Below are positions 17,067 through 27,264 of a DNA stretch of 64,000 nucleotides, in pieces. The position numbers were made by a program, and so were the translations under genes. This stretch comes from Mesorhizobium metallidurans STM 2683. Its GTDB lineage: Bacteria; Pseudomonadota; Alphaproteobacteria; Rhizobiales; Rhizobiaceae. Location: positions 1 through 64,000 of the forward strand of contig NZ_CAUM01000013.1 of assembly GCF_000350085.1 (NCBI RefSeq), in the 5' to 3' direction. Below the pieces are notes generated by a model that was not told the origin of the DNA, ran no database searches, and saw only the letters and a program-made list of their open reading frames with translations. Position 1 is the stretch's first letter. The number at the start of each line of letters is the position of its first letter.

Positions 17067-17636
17067 ATGAACACCGGACTGAAGCCAGTCTGGGCCGGGT
17101 GCAACATGCGCCTCGACCCATTCCGCCTGCCGCAGATGGCAAGCTACGCCACCCGCGACGACTATGGCGACGTTACCTTCACCATCGACCAGCGTGGCGC
17201 CGTCATTCGCCGCACGCTGGAGATGAGCGGCGTGCCGGCGATCATCGCTCTGCCCGCCAACGCGTTTCGCGGCGTGGCCGCCCGCGCGATGGAGGATCCG
17301 GATGGCAATGTCACGGTGACCCTGGAACTGCTGCACAATGATCCCATGCTGTCGGTGCCGCTGCTGGTGGCCGACGATCTCGACGATGTCGCCGCCGACT
17401 GGCGCGCCTGGGCCGACGCCTACCGCCTGCCGATGCTGTTGATCGAGGCCGACGGCGTAGCCCGCACGCTGGAGGAATCGCTCGGCGCCGCGATCAAGAC
17501 GTTGCCGGCGCAGGATCGCCGCAAGGGCCGCGTTTCGACCACGCGCCGCCCGCGCTTCCTCGCCCGCCGCAGGGCCGGCGACCTCGGCCTCAGGCTGGTC
17601 ATCGGCGGCGAGGAAATCATCTCGCGCGACGAATAG
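17067..17636 (+). CDS. DUF6101 family protein
   Basis: A 189-residue protein of a family found in Rhizobiales, function unknown. It has an N-terminal segment LDPFRLPQMASYATRDDYGD, a central beta-rich part with VTLELLHNDPMLSVPLLVAD, and a basic C-terminal segment DRRKGRVSTTRRPRFLARRR. The basic tail could contact nucleic acid or membrane; this is inference. GGAAAGG lies upstream of the ATG. Convergent with ubiA across a short hairpin. Confidence 0.78.
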   Translation: MNTGLKPVWAGCNMRLDPFRLPQMASYATRDDYGDVTFTIDQRGAVIRRTLEMSGVPAIIALPANAFRGVAARAMEDPDGNVTVTLELLHNDPMLSVPLLVADDLDDVAADWRAWADAYRLPMLLIEADGVARTLEESLGAAIKTLPAQDRRKGRVSTTRRPRFLARRRAGDLGLRLVIGGEEIISRDE

Positions 17637-17646
17637 TGGTGAGCGC

Positions 17647-17672
17647 TCTCCCCAGTCCAAACAAAGGGGAGA
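17647..17672. terminator. Hairpin between convergent DUF6101 gene and ubiA
   Basis: TCTCCCC (17647-17653) pairs with GGGGAGA (17666-17672) across 12 bases. It sits between two convergent stop codons and is probably a bidirectional terminator or a truncated copy of the CTCCCC-type repeat. Confidence 0.5.
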
Positions 17673-17684
17673 AGGGAACAGGCC

Positions 17685-18665
17685 CTAAATCAGCGGCTTT
17701 AGCGCCACCCATACCGCGCCGCCGATCAGGCCGAGAAAGATCAGCCAGCCGACCTGGTTGTTCGACCTGAACAGCTTGAGGCACTGGTCCGGATCGTCGA
17801 TGTCCAGCCTTGCAATCTGCCGCGCCATATGGGCTCCGGCGGCGATCAGCCCGGCCAGCGCCGGCACCGGCGCCTGCGCCGAGGCGAAGGCGATGGCGAA
17901 GCAGACCAGCGCACCGCCATAAAGCCCGACGAGCCAGGTCTTGGTGTTGTCGCCGAACAGGCGCGCGGTCGAACGCACGCCGGCGATGGCGTCGTCCTCC
18001 TTGTCCTGATGCGCATAGATCGTGTCGTAGCCGATCACCCACAGGATCGAGCCGATATAGAGCATGATGGCGGGGCCATCGAGATCGCCGAACTCGACCG
18101 CCCAGCCCATCAGCGCGCCCCAGGAAAAGGCAAGGCCGAGAACCAGTTGCGGCCAATTGGTTACCCGCTTCATGAATGGATAGACGGCGACGATGACGAG
18201 CGAGACGATGCCGAGCGGGATGGCGAAGTCGTTGAACTGCACGAGCACCGCGAGGCCGACCAGCGCCTGGATGACCAAGAACACCCAGGCCTGCCGGCGC
18301 GTGACCTTTCCCGCCGGCAGCGGCCGCGAACGCGTGCGCTCCACCTGGTTGTCGATATCCTGGTCGACAAGGTCGTTGTAGGTGCAGCCGGCGCCGCGCA
18401 TGGCGATGGCGCCGATCAGGAACAAAAGCAGATACCATGGCGCCGGCAGCAGCGTCAGCAGCGGATCCGATGGGCGGGGATAGGCGCTTGCGGCAAGGGC
18501 TGCCGACCACCAGCATGGCCACAGCAGCAACTGCCAGCCGAACCGGTCCCATCGGGCAAGCTGCGCATAGGGCCAGATCCAGCGTGGCAGCACCCGATAG
18601 ACCCAGTGGCCGCTCGGCGCATCGGCAACACGGCCCTGGGTCGCTTTCGATTGGATGGTTTCCAT
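17685..18665 (-). CDS. ubiA: 4-hydroxybenzoate polyprenyltransferase
   Basis: Membrane enzyme attaching the polyprenyl chain to 4-hydroxybenzoate in ubiquinone synthesis. The 326-residue protein has eight or nine hydrophobic segments and both aspartate motifs: NDLVDQDID at about residue 115 and DTIYAHQDKEDD at about residue 240. The segment RTRSRPLPAGKVTRRQA is the typical UbiA loop. The ATG at 18665 gives the usual length; the open frame extends further but without support. Its prenyl donor is the product of the synthase at 2119-3135. Confidence 0.94.
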   Translation of the reverse strand: METIQSKATQGRVADAPSGHWVYRVLPRWIWPYAQLARWDRFGWQLLLWPCWWSAALAASAYPRPSDPLLTLLPAPWYLLLFLIGAIAMRGAGCTYNDLVDQDIDNQVERTRSRPLPAGKVTRRQAWVFLVIQALVGLAVLVQFNDFAIPLGIVSLVIVAVYPFMKRVTNWPQLVLGLAFSWGALMGWAVEFGDLDGPAIMLYIGSILWVIGYDTIYAHQDKEDDAIAGVRSTARLFGDNTKTWLVGLYGGALVCFAIAFASAQAPVPALAGLIAAGAHMARQIARLDIDDPDQCLKLFRSNNQVGWLIFLGLIGGAVWVALKPLI

Positions 18666-18708
18666 GATGCTGAAGTGGCAGCAGCGGCGAAAGCCGTCAA
18701 GACCGATA

Positions 18709-19620
18709 TCATGAGGTGAAGATTTCGTGGGCGGAGAACCACGCCTTCGCCACGTCGATGAAAGCCAGCGCCGCATTCGACAGCCGCTGACGCGTATCAT
18801 GGGCGAGAATGATACGCTGCATGGGAAGGGGATCGGAAAGCGGCTTGCAGATCAGCGGCAGGCCGTCATAGCTCAAGTCGCCATGCGGCCTGGTGTAGCT
18901 GACCGCGACGCCGAAGCCATTGGCCACCATGCTGCGCTGGAGTTCGAACGAACTCGTCGTGGATTGGGCCACCGGCGAAAGGCCGCGGCTCAGGAAAAGG
19001 TCGAGCATATGCTGCCAACTGTGCGGCTGATCCGTGGTGATCAGTGGGTAGGCCGCAATGTCGGCCAGGCTCACCGCCGGAAGGCTTGCCAGCGCGTGAC
19101 CGGCGGGCAGAAGCACATGCGGCCGCAGTTCATGCAGCAAAATACGCGCGAAATGGGCCGGCAGGCCGAGATCGTAGGTCAGGCCGAGATCGATGGCGCT
19201 GTCGCTGAGCCGCCGTCCCAGCGTATCGAACGTCTCATCGCGAATGACGATCTCGACGGCTGGACAGCGCTGGGAGAACGCACGGATGAGGGCCGGTGCG
19301 AAATAGGGCGCCAGATCCTCGAAACATCCCAGCACCAGTTCGCCGCTGACAGCCGCCTGGCGGGTTCCCAGTTCGGCAAGCTCGTCGGCTTCGACCAGAA
19401 CCTGTTTCGCCTTCGCCACGGCGACGCGGCCGAACGATGTCAGCGCAATGCCGCTTCCCCGTTGGCGGACAAACAATTTCTGGCCGAAATTCTTCTCGAC
19501 CGTGTCGATGGCCACGGAAATCGACGGCTGCGAGACGTTCAACGCCCGGGCGGCTGATGTGACGCTGCCATGTCGCGCCACGGCGACCAGGTAGCGCAAC
19601 TGCGTGAGAGTCATGTTCAT
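18709..19620 (-). CDS. LysR-family transcriptional regulator
   Basis: A 303-residue LysR regulator with the N-terminal winged helix (MTLTQLRYLVAVARHGSVTS, then ALNVSQPSISVAIDTVEKNF) and a substrate-binding-like effector domain from residue 90. It is divergent from the phytanoyl-dioxygenase gene with 87 bases between starts, the classic arrangement for LysR control of a neighbour. The gap carries AGGTA (19637-19641) and TACCT (19658-19662), a possible interrupted palindrome. Effector unknown. Confidence 0.92.
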   Translation of the reverse strand: MNMTLTQLRYLVAVARHGSVTSAARALNVSQPSISVAIDTVEKNFGQKLFVRQRGSGIALTSFGRVAVAKAKQVLVEADELAELGTRQAAVSGELVLGCFEDLAPYFAPALIRAFSQRCPAVEIVIRDETFDTLGRRLSDSAIDLGLTYDLGLPAHFARILLHELRPHVLLPAGHALASLPAVSLADIAAYPLITTDQPHSWQHMLDLFLSRGLSPVAQSTTSSFELQRSMVANGFGVAVSYTRPHGDLSYDGLPLICKPLSDPLPMQRIILAHDTRQRLSNAALAFIDVAKAWFSAHEIFTS

Positions 19621-19707
19621 AGGATGGTTCTATATGAGGTATGGAAAGTTATTATTTTACCTGATGTTCGGCGGTTGCGATAGTTCGCCACCCCGTAGGA
19701 GAACCCG

Positions 19708-20505
19708 ATGGCTTCCCAGCATCAGATCGACGCCGAAACCGTAGAAGACTACCAGCGCGATGGCGCCGTCTGCATCCGCGGCGCCTTCAAGGATTGGGTC
19801 GACACGATCGCCGCCGGGATCGAGCGCAACATCCGGAACCGCAGCGCTACCGCATCTGACATCGCCAATGGCCGCGGCAGTTTCTTCGACGATTACTGCA
19901 ACTGGGAGCGCATTCCCGAATTCGCCAGAGTGGTGCGGGAATCACCCGCAGCCGAGCTGGCGGCGGCGGTGATGCAGTCGCGCACCGCCCAGTTCTTCCA
20001 CGATCACGTTCTGGTCAAGGAGCCGGGTACGCAGAAGCCGACGCCCTGGCACCAGGACATCCCCTATTACTTCGTCGACGGGCGGCAGACTGTCAGCTTC
20101 TGGTTACCGATCGATCCGGTCAAGGAAGCCACGTTGCGCGTCATCGCCGGCTCGCACAAATGGGACAGGATGATCCTGCCGGTGCGCTGGCTCGACGACA
20201 GCAATTTCTACGCCGGCGAGGGCGATTATCTCCCGGTGCCCGATCCCGACCAGGATCCCGGCATGAAGGTTCTCGAATGGGAAATGCAACCGGGCGACGC
20301 CATCCTGTTCGACTTCAGGACCGCGCATGGCGCCCGCGGCAACATGACTTCGGCACGGCGCCGCGCGCTGTCGCTGCGCTGGGTCGGCGACGATGCGCGC
20401 TATGTCGAACGGCCCGGCCGCACCTCTCCTCCTTACCCGGGCCACGACATGAAGCCGGGACAGAAGCTGCGCGAGGATTGGTTCCCGGTCGTCTTTCGCA
20501 GCTGA
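19708..20505 (+). CDS. Phytanoyl-CoA dioxygenase (PhyH) family protein
   Basis: A 265-residue non-heme Fe(II)/2-oxoglutarate-dependent oxygenase. The iron ligands are seen in TPWHQDIPYYFV (His and Asp, near residue 112) and in FDFRTAHGARGNM (second His, near residue 214), with the Arg of GARGN near the 2-oxoglutarate site. Bacterial members hydroxylate diverse small molecules; the substrate cannot be told. Most likely controlled by the divergent LysR gene. GTAGGAG precedes the ATG. Confidence 0.88.
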   Translation: MASQHQIDAETVEDYQRDGAVCIRGAFKDWVDTIAAGIERNIRNRSATASDIANGRGSFFDDYCNWERIPEFARVVRESPAAELAAAVMQSRTAQFFHDHVLVKEPGTQKPTPWHQDIPYYFVDGRQTVSFWLPIDPVKEATLRVIAGSHKWDRMILPVRWLDDSNFYAGEGDYLPVPDPDQDPGMKVLEWEMQPGDAILFDFRTAHGARGNMTSARRRALSLRWVGDDARYVERPGRTSPPYPGHDMKPGQKLREDWFPVVFRS

Positions 20506-20630
20506 TCGCGGGGCGATCACCGGGAATTGATGTCTGACGCTCCCGTGTGCAACTGCGCTCAACCTGCCCAAATGTCTTGACCCGTCGTGCGAGGCGCAAT
20601 AGCGCAGTCCCTGTTGTGGAATGAAGGAAC

Positions 20631-21923
20631 ATGGGCATGCGCGTTTTGTTGATCGGCTCCGGTGGCCGCGAACATGCCCTGGCCTGGAAGATCGCGGCCT
20701 CGCCGCTGCTGACCAAGCTCTACGCGACGCCCGGCAATCCCGGCATCGGCCGCGATGCCGAACTGGTCAAGCTCGACATTGGCGATCATGCCGCGTTCGC
20801 CGCCTTCTGCCAGGAGAAAAAAATCGATCTTGTTGTCGTCGGTCCGGAAGGGCCGCTGGTTGCCGGCATTGCCGATGATTTGCGCGCCGCGGGCATCCGG
20901 GTCTTCGGCCCGTCCAGGGCGGCAGCAAGGCTCGAAGGCTCGAAAGGCTTTACCAAGGACCTTTGCGCCAAATACGATATTCCGACGGCCGCCTATGGCC
21001 GCTTCGGCGATCTGGCGTCGGCCAGGATCTACGTCCAGAACATGGGCGCGCCGATCGTCATCAAGGCCGACGGGCTGGCGGCTGGCAAGGGCGTCACCGT
21101 CGCCATGACGCTGCCCGAAGCACTGGCCGCGCTCGATGCCTGTTTCGACGGCTCCTTCGGGCAGGCCGGCGCGGAAGTGGTGGTGGAGGAATTCCTCGTC
21201 GGCGAGGAGGCGAGTTTCTTCTGCCTTTGCGACGGCGTCACCGCGCTGCCGTTCGGCACCGCGCAGGACCACAAGCGTGTCGGTGACGGCGACACCGGCC
21301 CGAACACCGGCGGCATGGGCGCCTATTCGCCAGCGCCGGTGATGACGCCGGACATGGTCGACCGCACCATGCGCGAAATCATCGAGCCGACCATGCGCGG
21401 CATGGCTGAAACAGGCGCGCCGTTTTCCGGCGTGCTGTTTGCCGGGCTGATGATCACGGACAAGGGGCCGCAGCTGATCGAATACAACACCCGCTTCGGC
21501 GATCCCGAATGCCAGGTGCTGATGATGCGGCTGAAGGACGATCTCCTGGTGCTGCTCAACGCCGCCGTCGACGGCCAGCTCGCGCACACCTCCATCCGCT
21601 GGCGCGATGAGACCGCGCTGACCGTGGTGATGGCGGCGAGGGGCTATCCCGGCACGCCGGAAAAAGGCTCGGTCATTCGCGGCGTCGAAGAGGCGGCCAG
21701 CGATGGCGTCGAGATCTTCCATGCCGGCACCGCCATCAACAGCGGCGCGCTGGTCGCCAATGGCGGCCGTGTGCTGAACGTCACGGCGATCGGCAGGACG
21801 GTCGGCGAGGCGCAGAGCCGAGCCTACGCGGCGCTCGACCGGATTGATTGGCCGCAAGGCTTCTGTCGCCGCGACATCGGCTGGCAGGCCGTTGCGCGAG
21901 AGAACGCCGACGCCGGATCCTGA
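20631..21923 (+). CDS. purD: Phosphoribosylamine-glycine ligase (GAR synthetase)
   Basis: ATP-grasp enzyme joining glycine to phosphoribosylamine, the second step of purine synthesis. The 430-residue protein starts [20 protein letters not shown], has [12 protein letters not shown], the ATP-grasp core [15 protein letters not shown], and the PurD signature [12 protein letters not shown] followed by [12 protein letters not shown]. The start is ATG 20631 with AAGGA upstream; an ATG two codons later is possible. Monocistronic by spacing; agaL2 is convergent. Confidence 0.97.
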   Translation: MGMRVLLIGSGGREHALAWKIAASPLLTKLYATPGNPGIGRDAELVKLDIGDHAAFAAFCQEKKIDLVVVGPEGPLVAGIADDLRAAGIRVFGPSRAAARLEGSKGFTKDLCAKYDIPTAAYGRFGDLASARIYVQNMGAPIVIKADGLAAGKGVTVAMTLPEALAALDACFDGSFGQAGAEVVVEEFLVGEEASFFCLCDGVTALPFGTAQDHKRVGDGDTGPNTGGMGAYSPAPVMTPDMVDRTMREIIEPTMRGMAETGAPFSGVLFAGLMITDKGPQLIEYNTRFGDPECQVLMMRLKDDLLVLLNAAVDGQLAHTSIRWRDETALTVVMAARGYPGTPEKGSVIRGVEEAASDGVEIFHAGTAINSGALVANGGRVLNVTAIGRTVGEAQSRAYAALDRIDWPQGFCRRDIGWQAVARENADAGS

Positions 21924-21941
21924 TCCCATCCGGCAGGGCGA

Positions 21942-23327
21942 TCAGGCCGCCTGGTTCTTGCGTTTGGTTCGTGCCCATGCCGGCAGCCAGTCGCCATGAG
22001 CGGCGAGCAGATCATCGACCAGCGACCATATCTGGTCGAGGTCGAGCTCGGCCGCGGTGTGCGGATCCATCATCGCCGCATGGTAGATGTGCTCGCGGTT
22101 TTCCGTCATCAGCGCCTTAACCGTCAGTTCCTGCACATTGATGTTGGTGCGGATCAGCGCCGTCAATTGCGGCGGCAGGTCGCCGATATAGGTCGGCTGG
22201 ATGCCTGAGGCGTCGACCAGGCACGGCACCTCGGCCGCGCAGTCCTGAGGCAGCGAAGTGATGCAGCCATTGTTGCGGACGTTGCCGTAGATCACCGAGG
22301 GCTCGCCGGTCCACACCGAATTCATGATCGAGGAGGCATATTCCTTCGACTCCTCGACCTCGATCCGGTCCGCCGAGCGGTAGGCCTCCGCCTGTCCCTT
22401 CCAGCGCTCGATCTGTTCTATGCAGCGCTTCGGATATTCGTCGAGCGGGATGCCGAATTTCTCGATCAGGTCGGGGCGGCCTTGCTTGATGAAATAGGGC
22501 GTGTATTCGGCGAAATGCTCCGAGCTTTCGGTGACGAAGAAGCCCAGCCGCGTCAGCATCTCGTAGCGCACCTTGTTGGGGCAGCGCGGGTTCCAGCCGG
22601 GCTTCGGCGCACGGCCCTCGCGATAGGCGCGCACGAGGTCGGGATAGAGGTCGCGATAGGAACCGTCCGGCTGGCGATGCTCGAACTTCAGATAGAAGGC
22701 CATGTGGTTGATGCCGGCCGAGCGATAGCGGATCTCCTCGTAGGGAAGGTCGAGGTCGTGCGCCAGCTCCATCGCCGTGCCCTGCACCGAATGGCAGAGG
22801 CCGACCTGTTTGATGCCGGGATATTTCTCCGATATCGCCCAGGTGTTGATCGCCATCGGGTTGACGTACTGCAGCAAGATCGCCTGCGGACAGACGGCGA
22901 GCATGTCCTCGCAGACCTTCCACAGATGCGGCACGGTCCTTAAGGCGCGCATGATGCCGCCGACGCCGAGCGTGTCGGCGATCGTCTGGCGCAGGCCGTA
23001 TTTCTTCGGCACTTCGAAGTCGGTGACGGTGCACGGCTCATAGCCGCCGATCTGGAAGGCGACGACGACGAAATCGGCGCCCGCCAGCGCCTTGCGCTGG
23101 TCGGAATAGGTCTCGGCCTTGGCTTTCACGCCGAGCGTCGCGATCAGCTTGTTGACGACGACGGCGCTTTCTTCCAGCCGCTGCGGATTGAGGTCCATCA
23201 GCGCGATCGTCGCGCCCGCAAGCGACGGCCGCTGCAGCACGTCGCCGACGATGTTCTTCATGAACACCGTCGAGCCGGCGCCGATGAAAGTGATCTTGGG
23301 ATTTCTTGCCACGCTAACCTCCGGCAT
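21942..23327 (-). CDS. agaL2: Alpha-galactosidase, glycoside hydrolase family 4
   Basis: A 461-residue GH4 enzyme that cleaves alpha-galactosides in the cytoplasm by an NAD+/Mn2+ redox mechanism. The dinucleotide site is FIGAGSTVFMKN near the N-terminus, the metal-binding Cys is in VGLCHSVQGTAMEL and the His in SAGINHMAFYL. It is the last gene of the cluster and overlaps nothing; agpD ends four bases before its start. In Sinorhizobium meliloti the distal alpha-galactosidase of this operon is AgaL2, and the gene order here is the same. Substrate assigned by context. Confidence 0.88.
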   Translation of the reverse strand: MPEVSVARNPKITFIGAGSTVFMKNIVGDVLQRPSLAGATIALMDLNPQRLEESAVVVNKLIATLGVKAKAETYSDQRKALAGADFVVVAFQIGGYEPCTVTDFEVPKKYGLRQTIADTLGVGGIMRALRTVPHLWKVCEDMLAVCPQAILLQYVNPMAINTWAISEKYPGIKQVGLCHSVQGTAMELAHDLDLPYEEIRYRSAGINHMAFYLKFEHRQPDGSYRDLYPDLVRAYREGRAPKPGWNPRCPNKVRYEMLTRLGFFVTESSEHFAEYTPYFIKQGRPDLIEKFGIPLDEYPKRCIEQIERWKGQAEAYRSADRIEVEESKEYASSIMNSVWTGEPSVIYGNVRNNGCITSLPQDCAAEVPCLVDASGIQPTYIGDLPPQLTALIRTNINVQELTVKALMTENREHIYHAAMMDPHTAAELDLDQIWSLVDDLLAAHGDWLPAWARTKRKNQAA

Positions 23328-23331
23328 GTGT

Positions 23332-24999
<1,668 letters not shown>

Positions 25000-25009
25000 C
25001 TCTGCCACC

Positions 25010-26146
25010 TCAATACGGATCGACGGCATCGCGCAGACCGTCGCCGAGTGCGTTGAAGGCAAAGACGGTGACGAGCACGAAACCGACCGGCGACAGGATC
25101 CAGGGATAGGTGCCGATGACCGAGTAAGTCGCGGTGTCCTGCAGCATGAGGCCCCACGAGATCAGCGGCGGCTTGACGGCGAAGCCGAGGAAACCAAGGA
25201 AGGATTCCAGCAGCACCACCGTCGGGATCGCCAGCGTCACGGCGACGATCACATGGCTCATCACATTGGGGAAGATGTGCTGCATGATGATGCGCCGGTC
25301 GGTGGCGCCGACCGCCATGGCGGCGCGCACATATTCGATCTGCGCCAGCGCCAGCGTCTTGCCGCGCACCTCGCGCGACATCTGCGCCCAGCCGAGCGCC
25401 GACATGACGATGATGACGAAGGCGAGGAAGACGTTGGTCGGAGCGGTGACCGGGATCAGCGTCGTCAGCGCCAGATAGAGCGGCAGTTGCGGGAAGGCGA
25501 GCACCAGTTCGACGAAGCGCTGCATCCAGACATCGAACCTGCCGCCGAAATAGCCGGAGACCATGCCGACCGTGGTGCCGATGATGGTGATGATGAAGAC
25601 GACCGTCAGCGCGATCATCAGCGAGACGCGCGAGCCCTGGATGGCGCGCGACAGCACGTCGCGGCCGAACTTGTCGGTGCCGAGGAAATGCACCGGCTGG
25701 CCATCCAGCGAGCCGAAGAAATGCCGGTTCGCCGGAATGAGCCCGAAAAGCCTGTAGGGCGCGCCCTCGACGAAGAAGCCAAGCAGCCGCGGATTGTCAT
25801 AGTCGGGCCCGACGATGGGCTGGAAGGTGACCGGATCGAGATCGGCGGAATCGGCCAGCGCGTAGACCCTCGGCCGGGCGACGAAATTGCCGTCCTTGTC
25901 CTGGAAAACAGGCATTTGCGGCGGGGCGAAGCCTACATCCGTCGCCTTCGGGTCCATCGGCGCCAGGAATTCGGCGAACACCGTCATGACCAGCAGCAGC
26001 ACGACCAGGCAAAGCCCGGCCATGCCGGTCCAGGAACGCTTCAGCCGGCGCCAGACGAGCGCGATATAGCTCTCATTGCCGCGCGCCGGTTTGGTTACGG
26101 GGATTCCCTCGGCCGGCGGCGGCAGCGATGTGTCGCGCGCCAGCAT
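25010..26146 (-). CDS. agpC: ABC transporter permease (OppC type), alpha-galactoside uptake
   Basis: A 378-residue inner-membrane permease. A first membrane helix (MAGLCLVVLLLVMTVFAEFL) is followed by a large periplasmic insertion of about 130 residues, then the five-helix permease domain. The EAA-type loop is seen in VRAAMAVGATDRRIIMQHIF. The stop codon of agpB directly precedes the start, so the two are tightly linked. Partners are AgpB, AgpD and the binding protein AgpA. Confidence 0.92.
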   Translation of the reverse strand: MLARDTSLPPPAEGIPVTKPARGNESYIALVWRRLKRSWTGMAGLCLVVLLLVMTVFAEFLAPMDPKATDVGFAPPQMPVFQDKDGNFVARPRVYALADSADLDPVTFQPIVGPDYDNPRLLGFFVEGAPYRLFGLIPANRHFFGSLDGQPVHFLGTDKFGRDVLSRAIQGSRVSLMIALTVVFIITIIGTTVGMVSGYFGGRFDVWMQRFVELVLAFPQLPLYLALTTLIPVTAPTNVFLAFVIIVMSALGWAQMSREVRGKTLALAQIEYVRAAMAVGATDRRIIMQHIFPNVMSHVIVAVTLAIPTVVLLESFLGFLGFAVKPPLISWGLMLQDTATYSVIGTYPWILSPVGFVLVTVFAFNALGDGLRDAVDPY

Positions 26147-27152
26147 CTACCTCTCCCCGAACTGGCGCACGCGCGGATCGAGCAGCACGAGCAACATGTC
26201 GGCGATGATGTTGCCGACGATCAGCGTCGCCGACAGCACCATCATGAAGGTCGCGGTGACATAGACGTCGCCGACCGCCATCGAGCCGACGATAGCCGGG
26301 CCGACGGTCGGCAGCGCGAAGATGATCGCTGTCTCGATCTCGCCGGTGAGCATATAGGGCAGCACCACGCCCTGATACATGACGAGCGGGTGCAGAGCGT
26401 TGGGCACGGCGTGGCGCATCACGACGGCGCTGCCGGTCAGGCCCTTGGCCCTTGCCGTTTCGACATATTGCGCATTCAGCGTGTCGAGCAGGTTGCCGCG
26501 CATGACGCGCATGTTAGGCGAGCCCGCCGAAGGTCGCGATCGCCACCACTGGCCAGACATGCTTCACCAGGTCGACGAACTTGGCCCACGACCATGGCGC
26601 GCCGCCATATTGCGGCGAGAAGAAGCTGCCGATCTCCGAGACGTTGAACTGGAAGACCAGCAGGTAGACGATGATCAGCGCCATCAGGAAGCGCGGCACC
26701 GTCATGCCGAGGAAGGAGATGGCCGACAGCGTCGAGTCGATCCAGGAATATTGCCGGGTCGCCGCCCATATGCCGAAGGTGATGCCGAGCACCGAGGCCA
26801 GCAGATGGCACACCAGCGCCAGAAGCAGCGTGCGCGGCAGGCGCTCTCCCACCACATCGGCCACCGGCTTGTTGTAATAGAGGCTGTAGCCGAAATCGCC
26901 CCGGGTGACGATGCCGCCGATCCAGTTGAGATACTGGACGGGCAGCGGCTTATCGAGACCATGTTCTATCCGATAGGCCTTGGCCTGGGCGTCGGCCTCG
27001 GCGAATGAGGCGCCGCCCTGGTTGATCAGCTGCGAGCGGATATAGTCGGCATAGTCGCCCGGCGGCGCCTGGATGATGGCGAAGGTGACCAGGCTCAAAA
27101 TGGCGAGGACCGGGATTGCCGACGCTATGCGCGTGAGCAGGAATCGCAGCAT
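26147..27152 (-). pseudogene. agpB: ABC transporter permease (OppB type), frameshifted
   Basis: Encodes the second permease of the alpha-galactoside importer, but in two frames. The first part (27152 to 26514, 212 residues) begins MLRFLLTRIASAIPVLAILS and ends [12 protein letters not shown] followed by TAA. The rest continues in another frame from [20 protein letters not shown], with the EAA-type loop [20 protein letters not shown], to 26147. The join GGLA/NMRV lacks about one codon residue (a Tyr is usual) and two bases, as if TAYAAC had become TAAC near 26513-26518. All other operon members are intact. Either a real inactivating deletion or a sequence error. Confidence 0.85.
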
Positions 27153-27264
27153 CTAACGGTCCGCTTCCTTGTCTCGCCGGTCGCTCCCTTTGAGCGTACG
27201 GAGGTTGGCTTTGTCCGGCCGCGCCAGCTGGCGCGGCCGGAGTTCTCAGTCAGGGGAGGTAAAC

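Noticed and set aside
26505-26530. Programmed ribosomal frameshift in agpB
   Set aside because: No slippery heptamer or downstream structure is apparent at the site, and two bases plus a usual Tyr codon seem to be missing.
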